NCBI RefSeq assembly: GCF_004217095.1
Contig: NZ_SHKO01000001.1
Span: 1,116,001 to 1,180,000 of the forward strand
DNA from: Advenella incenata
GTDB taxonomy: Bacteria; Pseudomonadota; Gammaproteobacteria; Burkholderiales; Burkholderiaceae_B
Direction: 5' to 3'
DNA: 64,000 bases
The notes under the pieces were generated by a model. It worked only from the letters and a program-made list of their open reading frames with translations, was not told the DNA's origin and made no database searches. Of this stretch, positions 34,451 to 43,097 are shown one piece after another; within the stretch, counting starts at the first letter, position 1; each line of letters opens with the position of its first letter. The translations under genes and the position numbers were made by a program.

Positions 34451-35692
34451 TCAGCTGCCGGCGGCACTGTCCTGCGGATCGCTTTGGTAAGCCTCACCAG
34501 CCTGCAGCATGTTCGAGATGTCGTCCTGGCCAAAGCCGGCCTCGGCCAGAATCTGCCTTGTGTGCTCTCCAATATGCGGGGCGTGATGGCGCAGCGTCGG
34601 CGCAAAACCAGTCATGCTGACCGGCACATTGAGATGTCGTATCGTTCCTTGCGTGGGATGTTGTCGCTTTTGGACCAGGCCCACATCTGCAATATGCGGA
34701 TCGGCCAGCAGGGACGCGATGGTATGGCAGGGCATGCAGGGGATGTCGTACTGTGTGAGCCGATCCAGCCAGTATTGCGTACTGTGTTTGGCCATTTCCT
34801 GGGCCCGCAGCGAAAAAAACTCGGCAATGTGATCAATTCTGTTCAGCGCCCGGTTAAAACGGGGGTCCGACTTAAGCTGCGGCGTACCCATGGCATCGAA
34901 CAGCGCCAGTACCTGGGCATCGGTATTGGTTGTGACACAGATATAGCCGTCGCTGGTTTTGACCGGGCGCGCGTTTTCGTCAAGCAAACGTTTGTCGCCG
35001 CTGGGTGAGATCGGGGGATCAAAGGATTCGCCGTACAGATGTTCGCTGAGCACCAGCGTGGCATAACTTTCAAACATCGGAACTTCAATCTCCCGCGGAC
35101 CAGGATCCCGGGTTTGTGCATAGAGCGCGACCATAATGGCATTGGCCACCATGAGTGCAGCGGTTCTGTCTACCACAACATAAGGCACATAGCGTGGCTC
35201 GTTGCCATTTTGAGCAAACAGAGACGCCAGCGCCGTCGCACCCTGCAAAATAGAATCATAGGCAGGACGATTGGCATAGCGCCCCTGACTGCCGAAGCCG
35301 ACGATATTGCAATAAATCAGATTGGGATTGACGCTGCTGAGGGCACTGAAGGAAATGCCCAGCCGGGTCATGGCGTCTGTTCGCATATTATGGATAACAA
35401 TATGCGACTGTGCGGCAAGTTTCATGAACGCAGACTTGCCCCGTTCCGTTTTCAGGTTTACGCAGATGCTGCGTTTGTTACGGTTCATGTGCATGAACTT
35501 GCCCGACATGCCGGGGGTGGGGGAATGGCCGGAGATCCAGCGTATGATGTCGCCCGATTGCTGCTCCAGTTTTATGACATCTGCGCCGTAGTCTGCCAGC
35601 GTCTGCGTGGCATAGGGCCCGACAACGGCTGAGGTCAGGTCCAGAATGCGTATACCCGCTAGTGGTAAAGGGCGTGGTGTCTTTTTATCCAT
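34451..35692 (-). CDS. Family III (CaiB/BaiF) CoA-transferase
   Basis: A 413-residue CoA-transferase. Recognisable are LDLTSAVVGPYATQTLADYGAD, MNRNKRSICVNLKTERG, AYDSILQGATALAS and VVVDRTAALMVANA, with the catalytic Asp in VVVD. The catalytic loop differs from the usual DL-T-G form, so it belongs to a subgroup away from the three other CoA-transferases in this window. The MarR gene lies upstream on the same strand, and a 20-bp box shared with the other side of MarR precedes this gene (35791-35810), suggesting control by that regulator. Substrate unknown. Confidence 0.88.
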   Translation of the reverse strand: MDKKTPRPLPLAGIRILDLTSAVVGPYATQTLADYGADVIKLEQQSGDIIRWISGHSPTPGMSGKFMHMNRNKRSICVNLKTERGKSAFMKLAAQSHIVIHNMRTDAMTRLGISFSALSSVNPNLIYCNIVGFGSQGRYANRPAYDSILQGATALASLFAQNGNEPRYVPYVVVDRTAALMVANAIMVALYAQTRDPGPREIEVPMFESYATLVLSEHLYGESFDPPISPSGDKRLLDENARPVKTSDGYICVTTNTDAQVLALFDAMGTPQLKSDPRFNRALNRIDHIAEFFSLRAQEMAKHSTQYWLDRLTQYDIPCMPCHTIASLLADPHIADVGLVQKRQHPTQGTIRHLNVPVSMTGFAPTLRHHAPHIGEHTRQILAEAGFGQDDISNMLQAGEAYQSDPQDSAAGS

Positions 35693-35790
35693 GGGAATCG
35701 ACCGCGCCCGACCCTGCAGGCAATAGTGCTGACTGTTTCACAATTGTCATTCCTTCTTGTGCATATAGTTATAAATCGCAACCTTATATG

Positions 35791-35810
35791 GTTGATAAAT
35801 GAAACTATAT
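35791..35810. promoter_or_regulatory. Candidate MarR box upstream of the CoA-transferase
   Basis: This 20-bp segment ending GAAACTATAT matches 17 of 20 positions of 36531-36550 on the other side of the MarR gene. An inverted ATATAGTT at 35763-35770 and a CAACC-N6-GGTTG dyad (35779-35794) are nearby. The 269-base gap 35693-35961 holds no gene. Confidence 0.5.
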
Positions 35811-35961
35811 CACGTTTGGGGAAATTGCAGCGATGCTGATCGTGCCGTTTTGCCCTGTACCCGACTAAGCGCGGGACCGACGCGTGCGCGGGAAAGGGGG
35901 CAAGCAATTGCCAGGCGGTGCAGCACAAAAGCGCGGCGGCTTGCTGCCACCTGTTTTGTGC

Positions 35962-36468
35962 TTACGGCTTACGGTCCGGTGTCTGGCTGGCGTCTTTTTT
36001 TCGGCCTGGATGCAGATCCATCAGGATTTTTGTGCGGAAAATCAGCTTGTCCACAATTACGTCAAACTGCTCCTTTTCCTGCGGCGTCAGTACATCCAGG
36101 ATTTCATTGTTCCTGCGCAGGGCGATGGGAAACGCGCTGGCATAGAGCTTTTCCCCTTCTTCCGAGAGCGACAGCTGGATGCTGCGGCCATCGCTGTCGC
36201 TGTTTTTACGCTGGATCAGCCCCCGCTCTGACAAACTGGCCACCGCTTTGCTGGCGCGGCTTTTGTCGATGTTTGCTTCCTTTGCCAGCGTTTTCAATGA
36301 CATGGGCGCGAAGGCGGCCAGCAGGCCGATAAAGCGCCAGCTCTGCTTGTCCAGGCCGAACAGATCCTGGTTGATGGATTCGGCCAGCGTGCTGCTTAAA
36401 AACGCCAACCGGTTCAGGCGATACGAAAACAGTTCTTTGATGTTTTCAGGTTGCTTCATGATGATCAT
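35962..36468 (-). CDS. MarR-family transcriptional regulator
   Basis: About 168 residues from the ATG at 36468 (GGAA 11 bases before; ATG at 36459 is an alternative). The winged helix is at residues about 38-105: QSWRFIGLLAAFAPMSLKTLAKEANIDKS, RASKAVASLSERGLIQRKNSDSDGR, then the wing SIQLSLSEEG. Such proteins repress catabolic genes until an aromatic or acyl-CoA ligand binds. It is divergent from the nmo-like/ECH/CoA-transferase operon (36685 onward), with repeated GTTGA/TCAAC sites and a 20-bp box between them. Confidence 0.88.
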   Translation of the reverse strand: MIIMKQPENIKELFSYRLNRLAFLSSTLAESINQDLFGLDKQSWRFIGLLAAFAPMSLKTLAKEANIDKSRASKAVASLSERGLIQRKNSDSDGRSIQLSLSEEGEKLYASAFPIALRRNNEILDVLTPQEKEQFDVIVDKLIFRTKILMDLHPGRKKDASQTPDRKP

Positions 36469-36518
36469 CGTCTTTGTATTTCCAATGTACTGAATCATGC
36501 GGGATATGATAAAAAAAA

Positions 36519-36585
36519 TCAACAAAAATAGTTGAATAAAGAAACTATATGGTTTACGATCTGCATAATGGTTGAAAAAATCAAC
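36519..36585. promoter_or_regulatory. Cluster of GTTGA/TCAAC half-sites and shared 20-bp MarR box
   Basis: The divergent region between MarR (36468) and the next operon (36685) has TCAAC-N7-GTTGA (36519-36535), the 20-bp box 36531-36550 that recurs at 35791-35810, and GTTGA-AAAAA-TCAAC (36571-36585). The arrangement is typical of multiple MarR-dimer sites. Confidence 0.55.
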
Positions 36586-36684
36586 TAGTTTTTCATTAAT
36601 TTTGCTCTGGCGGCTGTCTGGTCTGGCGGCAAATATCAGGCAACACCTATTCTTTCCTACTCATTGTTCTCAGGTCGACACTGC

Positions 36685-37629
36685 ATGAAAACCCGTATTA
36701 CCCAAATGTTGAATATTGAATATCCGATTATCCAGGCTGGCATGAGCTGGGCATCGTCCAGCGCAGCTTTGCCGATAGCGGTCTCCAATGCGGGCGGACT
36801 GGGCATGATTGCTGCCGGACCGATGTATGAGCAGGATTTTCGCAAGGTACTGCAAGCGGTGCGCGCCGGCACCGATAAACCGTTTGCGGTCAATATTCCG
36901 CTATACCGGCCAGGGGCTCAGGCTTTTCTGGACATGGCCTATGAGTTTCGGGTTCCCGTCATTTTTGCATCGCAGGGCGGACCTAAAGCTCACCTGGCCC
37001 GTTTTCGGGAGATAGGGACCAAGTGGGTCCATGTCGTGTCTACTCTGGAGCATGCCGGCAAGGCCGCTGCCGCGGGTGTTGACGCCCTGGCCGTGGTGGG
37101 CGCAGAGGCTGGCGGGCATCCGCCGGCCAATGAAGTGAGTTCGCTGGTTATTGTTCGCAAGGCAGCCCGGGATTTTGCGCTGCCGATCGTAGGCGGCGGC
37201 GGTGTTGCTGACGGTTATGGCATTGCCGCCATGCTTGCACTGGGTGCGGATGCCGTGCAACTGGGCACCCGCTTTCTGATGACAGAGGAAGCCAGTGTCC
37301 ATGATGCCTACAAGTCCGTGGCGCTGGCAACGGGTGTGGATGGCACCGACTTGGTCGGCCGCAAGGGGCTGCCGGTCAGGATGATTCGCAATGATTTCGC
37401 TGCGCATATGCAGCAGATCGATTTGTCGGCTTGCGACAAACAGGAGTACGAAGCTGAATTTCGAAAAAGTACGCTCAGGCAGGCGGCGCTGGACGGCGAT
37501 GTTGCATGGGGCAAAGTGGAGCTTGGCCAATCGGCCGGACTGGTCGACAGCATTGTGCCGGTAAGCCAGCTTATGCAGCAGCTGGTGGCTGAATTGAATG
37601 ACGCCCGGCGCGCCCTGAGTGAAATATGA
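36685..37629 (+). CDS. Nitronate monooxygenase family FMN protein
   Basis: A 314-residue TIM-barrel flavoprotein of the 2-nitropropane dioxygenase/nitronate monooxygenase family, starting at ATG 36685 (MKTRITQMLNIEYPIIQAGM). FMN-site segments are SNAGGLGMIAAG, VGAEAGGHPPANEV with the catalytic His, VGGGGVADGYGIAAML and GADAVQLGTRFLMTEE. Many such proteins are annotated in acyl-CoA operons where they act on enoyl- or nitro-compounds not yet defined. It leads a seven-gene operon with two enoyl-CoA hydratases, a CoA-transferase, a Bug, an acyl-CoA synthetase and an HMG-CoA-lyase-like protein, so a role in acyl-CoA or nitroalkane metabolism is possible. Confidence 0.82.
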   Translation: MKTRITQMLNIEYPIIQAGMSWASSSAALPIAVSNAGGLGMIAAGPMYEQDFRKVLQAVRAGTDKPFAVNIPLYRPGAQAFLDMAYEFRVPVIFASQGGPKAHLARFREIGTKWVHVVSTLEHAGKAAAAGVDALAVVGAEAGGHPPANEVSSLVIVRKAARDFALPIVGGGGVADGYGIAAMLALGADAVQLGTRFLMTEEASVHDAYKSVALATGVDGTDLVGRKGLPVRMIRNDFAAHMQQIDLSACDKQEYEAEFRKSTLRQAALDGDVAWGKVELGQSAGLVDSIVPVSQLMQQLVAELNDARRALSEI

Positions 37630-37677
37630 AGTGCACTATGAAGTGGAATATGAATTTTACGAACGGAAGGAAATCGC

Positions 37678-38403
37678 ATGTCTGTCTTGCTGACTGAAAT
37701 TGAAAACAATGTTCTGACCATCAGTCTGAACCGGCCTGAAAAACACAATGCCCTGAATACGGCGCTGACACAGGCGCTGCTCGATGCCCTCAAAGATGCA
37801 GAGCGCGATCCCCAGGTCAGGGCGATTATTGTGCATGGCAATGGCAAGTCTTTCTGTGCAGGAGCCGACACGACAGAGTTCAGCAGTCTGACGCCGGACG
37901 CATCTGATCAGGTACTGGACCGTGCGGATCTGACAACGGCATTGCATCTGTCATTTTCAAAAATTGCCAAACCGATTATTGCTGCCGTTCATGGCAATGC
38001 GCTGGGCGGCGGCGCCGGGCTGGCGCTGGCCTGTGATCTGGTCGTGATGGCTGAAGATGCCCGTTTTGGCTACCCTGAACTGAAGCACGGCATTGTTGCT
38101 GCCGTGGTGCTGGCCAATCTGGTGCGCCAGCTGGGGCAGAAAAAAGCCTTCGAACTGGTGGCGATGGCTGAACCGGTGAGCGGTCAGCGTGCCTTTGAAC
38201 TTGATCTGGTCAATCGAGTCTGCCCGGCCGCAGACGTGCTGGGCGAGGCCCGGATCTATGCAGAGAAACTGGCCAGCTGGAGCCCTGTGGCGATGGCGAC
38301 GACCAAACGCACATTCTATCGCGCGGCGGACCTGGCCCTTGAAGAGGCGCTGGCTGTGGGCCGAGATGCCAACGTCATGATGCGCGGGTTCAGCAAACCA
38401 TGA
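37678..38403 (+). CDS. Enoyl-CoA hydratase/isomerase family protein
   Basis: A 241-residue crotonase-fold protein. SFCAGADTTEF forms the first part of the oxyanion hole and HGNALGGGAGLALACD the second. Of the two glutamates of classical hydratases, the first (GGGCE in rat enzyme) is replaced by Gly in GGGAG, and only the second is kept (FGYPELKHG). Simple hydration may therefore be lost; isomerase, hydrolase or retro-condensation chemistry is possible. GGAAGG precedes the ATG, and the stop overlaps the CoA-transferase start. Confidence 0.88.
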   Translation: MSVLLTEIENNVLTISLNRPEKHNALNTALTQALLDALKDAERDPQVRAIIVHGNGKSFCAGADTTEFSSLTPDASDQVLDRADLTTALHLSFSKIAKPIIAAVHGNALGGGAGLALACDLVVMAEDARFGYPELKHGIVAAVVLANLVRQLGQKKAFELVAMAEPVSGQRAFELDLVNRVCPAADVLGEARIYAEKLASWSPVAMATTKRTFYRAADLALEEALAVGRDANVMMRGFSKP

Positions 38404-39611
38404 AGGGCAATAGCATGCGACCACTGGAAGGGCTGAAAATACTCGATCTGTCACGGGTACTGGCGTGCCCGTTTGCCTCTATGATACTTGCAGAAATGGG
38501 CGCGCAGGTAATCAAGGTGGAGCAGCCGGTCACAGGTGACGAAACGCGCCATTTCGAGCCGCGCGTGACAGGAGAGCATGGCAGCGAGTCGGCTTACTTT
38601 TTTGCATTTAACCGCAGCAAGCAATCGATCACCGTCAATCTGCGCTCGCAAGAGGGACAGAAAATCATCCGGGAACTGGCGCGCGAGGCCGATGTGTTCC
38701 TGGAGAATTTTCCGGTCAATACCCTGAAAAAATACAATCTGCACTACGATGCCATCAAAGAACAGAACGATGACATCGTCTATGTATCGTGCACAGGCTT
38801 TGGCATGACAGGGCCGTATGCGCCGCGCAAGGGTTATGACACGGTTTTCCAGGCGATGGGCGGCATCATGAGTCTGACCGGAGAGCGTGACGGCGGTCCC
38901 GTCAAACCCGGCTTGCCGGTCGCTGACCTGACTTCGGGCTTATGGATTGTGATCGCCATACTGACATCCATAGTCGGCAAAGACCGAACAGGTTGTGGTT
39001 GCCATGTGGATTTTTCCATGTTCGACGGGCAGGTTGGCTTGCTGTCACTGGCTGCCGCCCGCTATTTTTCGCTGGGAGAGGTGCCGGCCAGGCTGGGCAC
39101 CGAACATCCCGGGCGGGTGCCTTCTGCGGCATTCGAATGCGCTGACGGCAGGTGGGTGCAGATTACCGGCAGCGACCAGCACTGGAAGCCCCTGTGCGAG
39201 CTGCTGGGACTGGATCAATGGGCGGCAGACGCCGGGCTGGCAAAGAATGCCGAGCGGGTGCGGCGGCGCGCAGAAGTCATGCAAGGATTGCAGCAGGCCA
39301 TTGGCAAGCTTGACCGCGCCCGCCTTTGCCAGTTGTGCGACGAACGTGGGGTGCCGGCCGGACCGATTATGTCGGTCGATGAGATTTTTGCCGACGCCCA
39401 TGTGGCAAGCCGGGAGCTGGTGCAGCGCTTTGCCCACCCCCAGGTAGGCGAATTTGAAGGAATCGCAGTCCCGTTCAAGTTTACAGGATACGACAACCCG
39501 GTCATGGGACGGCCACCCCTGCTGGGCGAGCATACAGATCTGATTCTGATGGAAAAACTCGGGCTGACTGAAGAACAAATCCTGGGTTTGAGGCAACTGA
39601 AGGCAATTTGA
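38400..39611 (+). CDS. Family III (CaiB/BaiF) CoA-transferase
   Basis: A 403-residue CoA-transferase close to the succinyl-CoA:dicarboxylate type: LDLSRVLACPFASMILAEMGAQ, FNRSKQSITVNLRSQEG, KGYDTVFQAMGGIMSLTG and VADLTSG with the catalytic Asp. ATG 38400 overlaps the ECH stop (ATGA); ATG 38415 (MRPLEGLKIL) is an alternative start. A Bug gene follows in the same operon, suggesting uptake then CoA activation of one carboxylic acid. Confidence 0.9.
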   Translation: MKGNSMRPLEGLKILDLSRVLACPFASMILAEMGAQVIKVEQPVTGDETRHFEPRVTGEHGSESAYFFAFNRSKQSITVNLRSQEGQKIIRELAREADVFLENFPVNTLKKYNLHYDAIKEQNDDIVYVSCTGFGMTGPYAPRKGYDTVFQAMGGIMSLTGERDGGPVKPGLPVADLTSGLWIVIAILTSIVGKDRTGCGCHVDFSMFDGQVGLLSLAAARYFSLGEVPARLGTEHPGRVPSAAFECADGRWVQITGSDQHWKPLCELLGLDQWAADAGLAKNAERVRRRAEVMQGLQQAIGKLDRARLCQLCDERGVPAGPIMSVDEIFADAHVASRELVQRFAHPQVGEFEGIAVPFKFTGYDNPVMGRPPLLGEHTDLILMEKLGLTEEQILGLRQLKAI

Positions 39612-39706
39612 TATTACGGCTGGCATATCCGGTTGAGTTGTTCGCGGGTCTGCCATTACAGCGCCATTTTCGACTGATGCAAAAATCAGCAATACAGGAG
39701 ACAGAT

Positions 39707-40693
39707 ATGTCCAACCACTTTTTCAGCCGCAACCGGCTGTTTGCCGGTGCCATAACGCTACTGGCGGCGGGCGTCATGCATACGGCGCACGCTGCCGGCT
39801 TTCCGGATAAACCCATTACGTTCATCAACCCATATGCTGCCGGTGGGCCGGCTGATATTCTGGCACGCATTGTGGCCAAGCAAATGAGTGATGTGCTGGG
39901 CCAGTCCATTATCATCCAGAGCAAACCGGGTGGGGGCGCCAGCATTGGCGCCGAGTATGTTGCCCGCGCCAAACCCGATGGCTATACCGTGCTGTTTGGC
40001 ACAGCAGCCGCGCATGTGGTGACACCCCTGATGCAAAAAGTGCCGTATGACGGTATCCAGGATTTCACTTTTGTCGGCATGGTCGGTAATATTCCGAATG
40101 TGTTAACCGTGGCGGCCGATTCGGGTTTGAAATCGGTCGATGAACTGATTAAGGATAGCCAGAACAACCCGGAAAAATATACCTATGCTTCGGCTGGCAA
40201 CGGCAGTTCCCCCCATCTGACGGGAGAAAATTTCAAACAGAAAACGCAGGCCAAACTATTGCACATACCCTACAAGGGGGCGGCGCCTGCATCAACAGAT
40301 CTGGCCGGCGGGCTGGTCAAGGTCGGTTTTCTGAATTTACCCGCGGTGTTGCCGTTCATCAAGCAAGGCAAGTTGCACGCGCTTGCGATTGCCGCCAACA
40401 AGCGTTCTCCCGCCTTGCCCGAGGTTCCGACCATGGACGAACTGGGTTACGACGGCTTCAAGGGCTCGAGCTGGTATAGCATGGCCGTACCGGCCGATAC
40501 CCCCAAAGAAGTGGTCGACACCTTGTACGCGGCATTGAAAAAAGTCTCGGAAAATCCTGAAACGATCAGTATGTATGAGAAGCAGGGCGTTGAGCCGTTC
40601 CTGATGGACAGCAAGACAGCAAGCGATTTCGTTGTTCAGGACCGTGAAAGAATAGAAAAGCTGCTGAAGGCGGCCAATATTACCAGCAAATAA
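39707..40693 (+). CDS. Bug/TctC-family periplasmic receptor
   Basis: A 328-residue tripartite tricarboxylate receptor; ATG 39707 follows CAGGAGACAG. The signal peptide is about 30 residues (cleavage after AHA, before AGFPDKPIT). INPYAAGGPADILAR replaces the typical PFPPGG segment, and IIQSKPGGGASIG replaces ENKPGA, so both pocket loops are unusual; IPYKGAAPASTDLAG is standard. It is embedded in the MarR-controlled acyl-CoA operon between the CoA-transferase and the second hydratase and probably delivers the operon's substrate. Confidence 0.9.
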   Translation: MSNHFFSRNRLFAGAITLLAAGVMHTAHAAGFPDKPITFINPYAAGGPADILARIVAKQMSDVLGQSIIIQSKPGGGASIGAEYVARAKPDGYTVLFGTAAAHVVTPLMQKVPYDGIQDFTFVGMVGNIPNVLTVAADSGLKSVDELIKDSQNNPEKYTYASAGNGSSPHLTGENFKQKTQAKLLHIPYKGAAPASTDLAGGLVKVGFLNLPAVLPFIKQGKLHALAIAANKRSPALPEVPTMDELGYDGFKGSSWYSMAVPADTPKEVVDTLYAALKKVSENPETISMYEKQGVEPFLMDSKTASDFVVQDRERIEKLLKAANITSK

Positions 40694-40704
40694 GGATACG
40701 ACAA

Positions 40705-41463
40705 ATGTCATATGAAACGATTGAACTGACGGTAGAGGGAAATGGTGTGGCCACTGTGCTGTTGAATCGTCCGCAAAGCAGAAATGCGCTGAACGTGAGA
40801 ATGTGTTCAGAACTGGTCAGCGTCACTGAGCAGATCGAGCAGGACGAACGCATTCGCGTGGTGGTTTTTCGTGGCGCGGGCCCGGCGTTTTGTGCGGGTG
40901 CGGATCTGAAAGAGCGCAAGGATATGACATTGTCCGATATGACGGCCAGACGGGTAGCGGGTTTTGCTGCCTATGATGCGATTGAAAAACTATCGCGTCC
41001 CGCCATTGCGCTGGTGCACGGTCCGGCTTTTGGTTCCGGTTGCGAAATTATCGCCGCGTGCGACTTTGCCTGGGCAACGCCCGAGGCTACCTTCCGCTAC
41101 CCGGAAGTGAGCTGGGGTACGGTGGGCGCCACCCAGCGCATCAGCCGGATTGCCGGAATTCGCATTGCCAAGGAACTGCTCTTTAGCGGTCGTGTTTTCG
41201 ATGCGCAGGAGGCGCGTGAGTACGGTCTGATCAACCGGATTGTCCCGCAGGATACGATCGCAGAACAGCTGATGCAGATGGCTGGGGATATTGCAAATGC
41301 AAAACCGCTGACCGTCAAGCTGACCAAGCATTGCATCAATGCCGGCGTTGAGACGACCCGCGAGGGCGCCATGGCGATTGAACTGCTGGCAATTGAAAAA
41401 AACCTGCGCAACAGCGACTGGAAGTCCGCCATATCCACATTCGGCAGCGGAAAAGGAGAGTGA
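40705..41463 (+). CDS. Enoyl-CoA hydratase
   Basis: A 252-residue crotonase-fold enzyme with both catalytic glutamates in place: GSGCEIIAACD and FRYPEVSWGTVG. The oxyanion hole is AFCAGADLKERK and HGPAFGSG. It should hydrate a trans-2-enoyl-CoA to the 3-hydroxyacyl-CoA. AAGGA precedes the ATG, 11 bases after the Bug stop. It is the only one of the three crotonase-family proteins nearby with a full hydratase site, so it is probably the actual hydratase of the pathway. Confidence 0.9.
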   Translation: MSYETIELTVEGNGVATVLLNRPQSRNALNVRMCSELVSVTEQIEQDERIRVVVFRGAGPAFCAGADLKERKDMTLSDMTARRVAGFAAYDAIEKLSRPAIALVHGPAFGSGCEIIAACDFAWATPEATFRYPEVSWGTVGATQRISRIAGIRIAKELLFSGRVFDAQEAREYGLINRIVPQDTIAEQLMQMAGDIANAKPLTVKLTKHCINAGVETTREGAMAIELLAIEKNLRNSDWKSAISTFGSGKGE

Positions 41464-41465
41464 CC

Positions 41466-43097
41466 ATGTTGCCCAGAGGCATGATCCTGAGCGAGGTGTT
41501 GGCCCAGACCGTGGCTGCGTATCCCGACAAAGATGCTTTTATCGATAACGAATCGCGCGAGACCTGGCGGACCTTGTCGGTAAAGGTGGACCGTACGGCA
41601 GCAGCGTTGTGGCAATGCGGTGTTCGCAAAGGCGATCACGTGGCGGTGATGCTGGGAAATAGCGTGCAATGGCTGCAGACATTTTTTGCATGCGCCAGGA
41701 TCGGCGCCGTAACCGTCCCCATCAATACGCGCTTCAAGAAGGAAGAGCTGGCCTTTTGTCTGAAGCAGGCCGATGTCAAGGCCATTGTGTTGGCGGAACA
41801 ATTCCTGGGCATCGATTTTTCGGCATTGCTGGGCCAGGTAGAGCCGGCGCTGGCCGCGGGTTTGCCCGGAGAGGTATTGCCAAAACTGACTCAGGCACTG
41901 ATGTTTGATACGGCATCGGTGCCGGCCGGGGCCGTCGACTTTGACCAGTTGATTGCGAGTGTAAGCGATGAAGACATCAATGCCTGCTACAGCCAATGCG
42001 GCAGCGCCAACCCGGATGATATCCTGCTGATCCAATATACCTCTGGCACGACGTCGTTCCCTAAAGGCGTCATGCTCAGCCATGACAATATGCTCTCGGA
42101 TGCCTATGCCGTGTCGCTGCGCATGGGCATTACGCCAGAGGATCGTTATTTCAGTATCCGGCCTTTTTTCCATGTGGCCGGGTCCACCTTATCGATACTG
42201 GTGTCCCTGACTACCGGATGTTGTCTTCTGACCTTGCCCAAATTTGATGTATCGCTTGCCCTGGCCATGCTGCAGCGGGAAAAGTGCACCCTGACTTCAG
42301 GCAACGACACGATTTTTCTTATGCTCATGGCGCATCCGGATTTTGACGCATCGACATTGCATTTGCGCGGCGGGTGGGCCGCTGCAGGCCCCGAGGTCAT
42401 GCAGAAAATCCACGACCAGATGAAAGTGCCAAACCTGTGCAATGCCTATGGCCTATCTGAAGCCTCTCCCAATGTGGTGATGTCCGGCTGGGACGACCCA
42501 CTGCCATTGCGCACAGAAGGCTGGGCATTGCCCCACACCGGCGTGCAGGTGCGGATTATGGATACCAACACAGATGAAATATTGCCCGCGGGTGAGGCCG
42601 GCGAGATTCAGGTAAAGGGGTGGAGTGTTATGCGAGGATACTACAACATGCCAGACGTAACAGCTCGGACTTTCACCGAGGATGGCTGGCTCAAGACAGG
42701 CGATCTTGGCAAAATGGATGAGGCCGGGCGCCTGAAGATGGTTGGCCGGTTAAAGGATATTTTTCGTGTCGGTGGCGAGAATGTGGCTCCCACGGAGGTC
42801 GAGGGATTTATTCTGATGCATGAGGCCATTGAACTGGCACAGGTGGTGGGTGTACCCGACGAGCGGCTCGGAGAAGTACCGGCCGCTTTCGTTATCCTCA
42901 AACAAGGGCATAGCTGCACACCCGACGAGCTTATTGCATGGTGCAAGCCGCGCATTGCAAATTTCAAGGTGCCTCGTTACGTTCGGTTCGTCGACAGTTT
43001 TGATCAAATCGGCATGACCGGCAGTTCAAAGGTGCAGAAAAACAAACTGCGCGCGCATGCCATTGCCGTGCTTGGATTGACGGAGCAGACAAAATGA
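41466..43097 (+). CDS. AMP-forming acyl-CoA synthetase
   Basis: A 543-residue ANL-superfamily ligase that activates a carboxylic acid with ATP and CoA. Motifs in order: P-loop YTSGTTSFPKGV, RPFFHVAG, NAYGLSEASP, DGWLKTGDLGKMDEAG, GRLKDIFRVGGENVAPTEVE and the C-terminal lysine region TGSSKVQKNKLR. The usual GTTGxPKG loop reads GTTSFPKG. ATG 41466 has AAAGGAGAG at good distance. The stop overlaps the HMG-CoA-lyase-like start. With CoA-transferases also present, the operon has two ways to make CoA esters, perhaps for different intermediates. Confidence 0.92.
   Translation: MLPRGMILSEVLAQTVAAYPDKDAFIDNESRETWRTLSVKVDRTAAALWQCGVRKGDHVAVMLGNSVQWLQTFFACARIGAVTVPINTRFKKEELAFCLKQADVKAIVLAEQFLGIDFSALLGQVEPALAAGLPGEVLPKLTQALMFDTASVPAGAVDFDQLIASVSDEDINACYSQCGSANPDDILLIQYTSGTTSFPKGVMLSHDNMLSDAYAVSLRMGITPEDRYFSIRPFFHVAGSTLSILVSLTTGCCLLTLPKFDVSLALAMLQREKCTLTSGNDTIFLMLMAHPDFDASTLHLRGGWAAAGPEVMQKIHDQMKVPNLCNAYGLSEASPNVVMSGWDDPLPLRTEGWALPHTGVQVRIMDTNTDEILPAGEAGEIQVKGWSVMRGYYNMPDVTARTFTEDGWLKTGDLGKMDEAGRLKMVGRLKDIFRVGGENVAPTEVEGFILMHEAIELAQVVGVPDERLGEVPAAFVILKQGHSCTPDELIAWCKPRIANFKVPRYVRFVDSFDQIGMTGSSKVQKNKLRAHAIAVLGLTEQTK

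Noticed and set aside
35799-36332. 177-residue plus-strand open frame opposite the MarR gene
   Set aside because: Cys/Arg/Trp-rich shadow of the well-defined MarR coding sequence.
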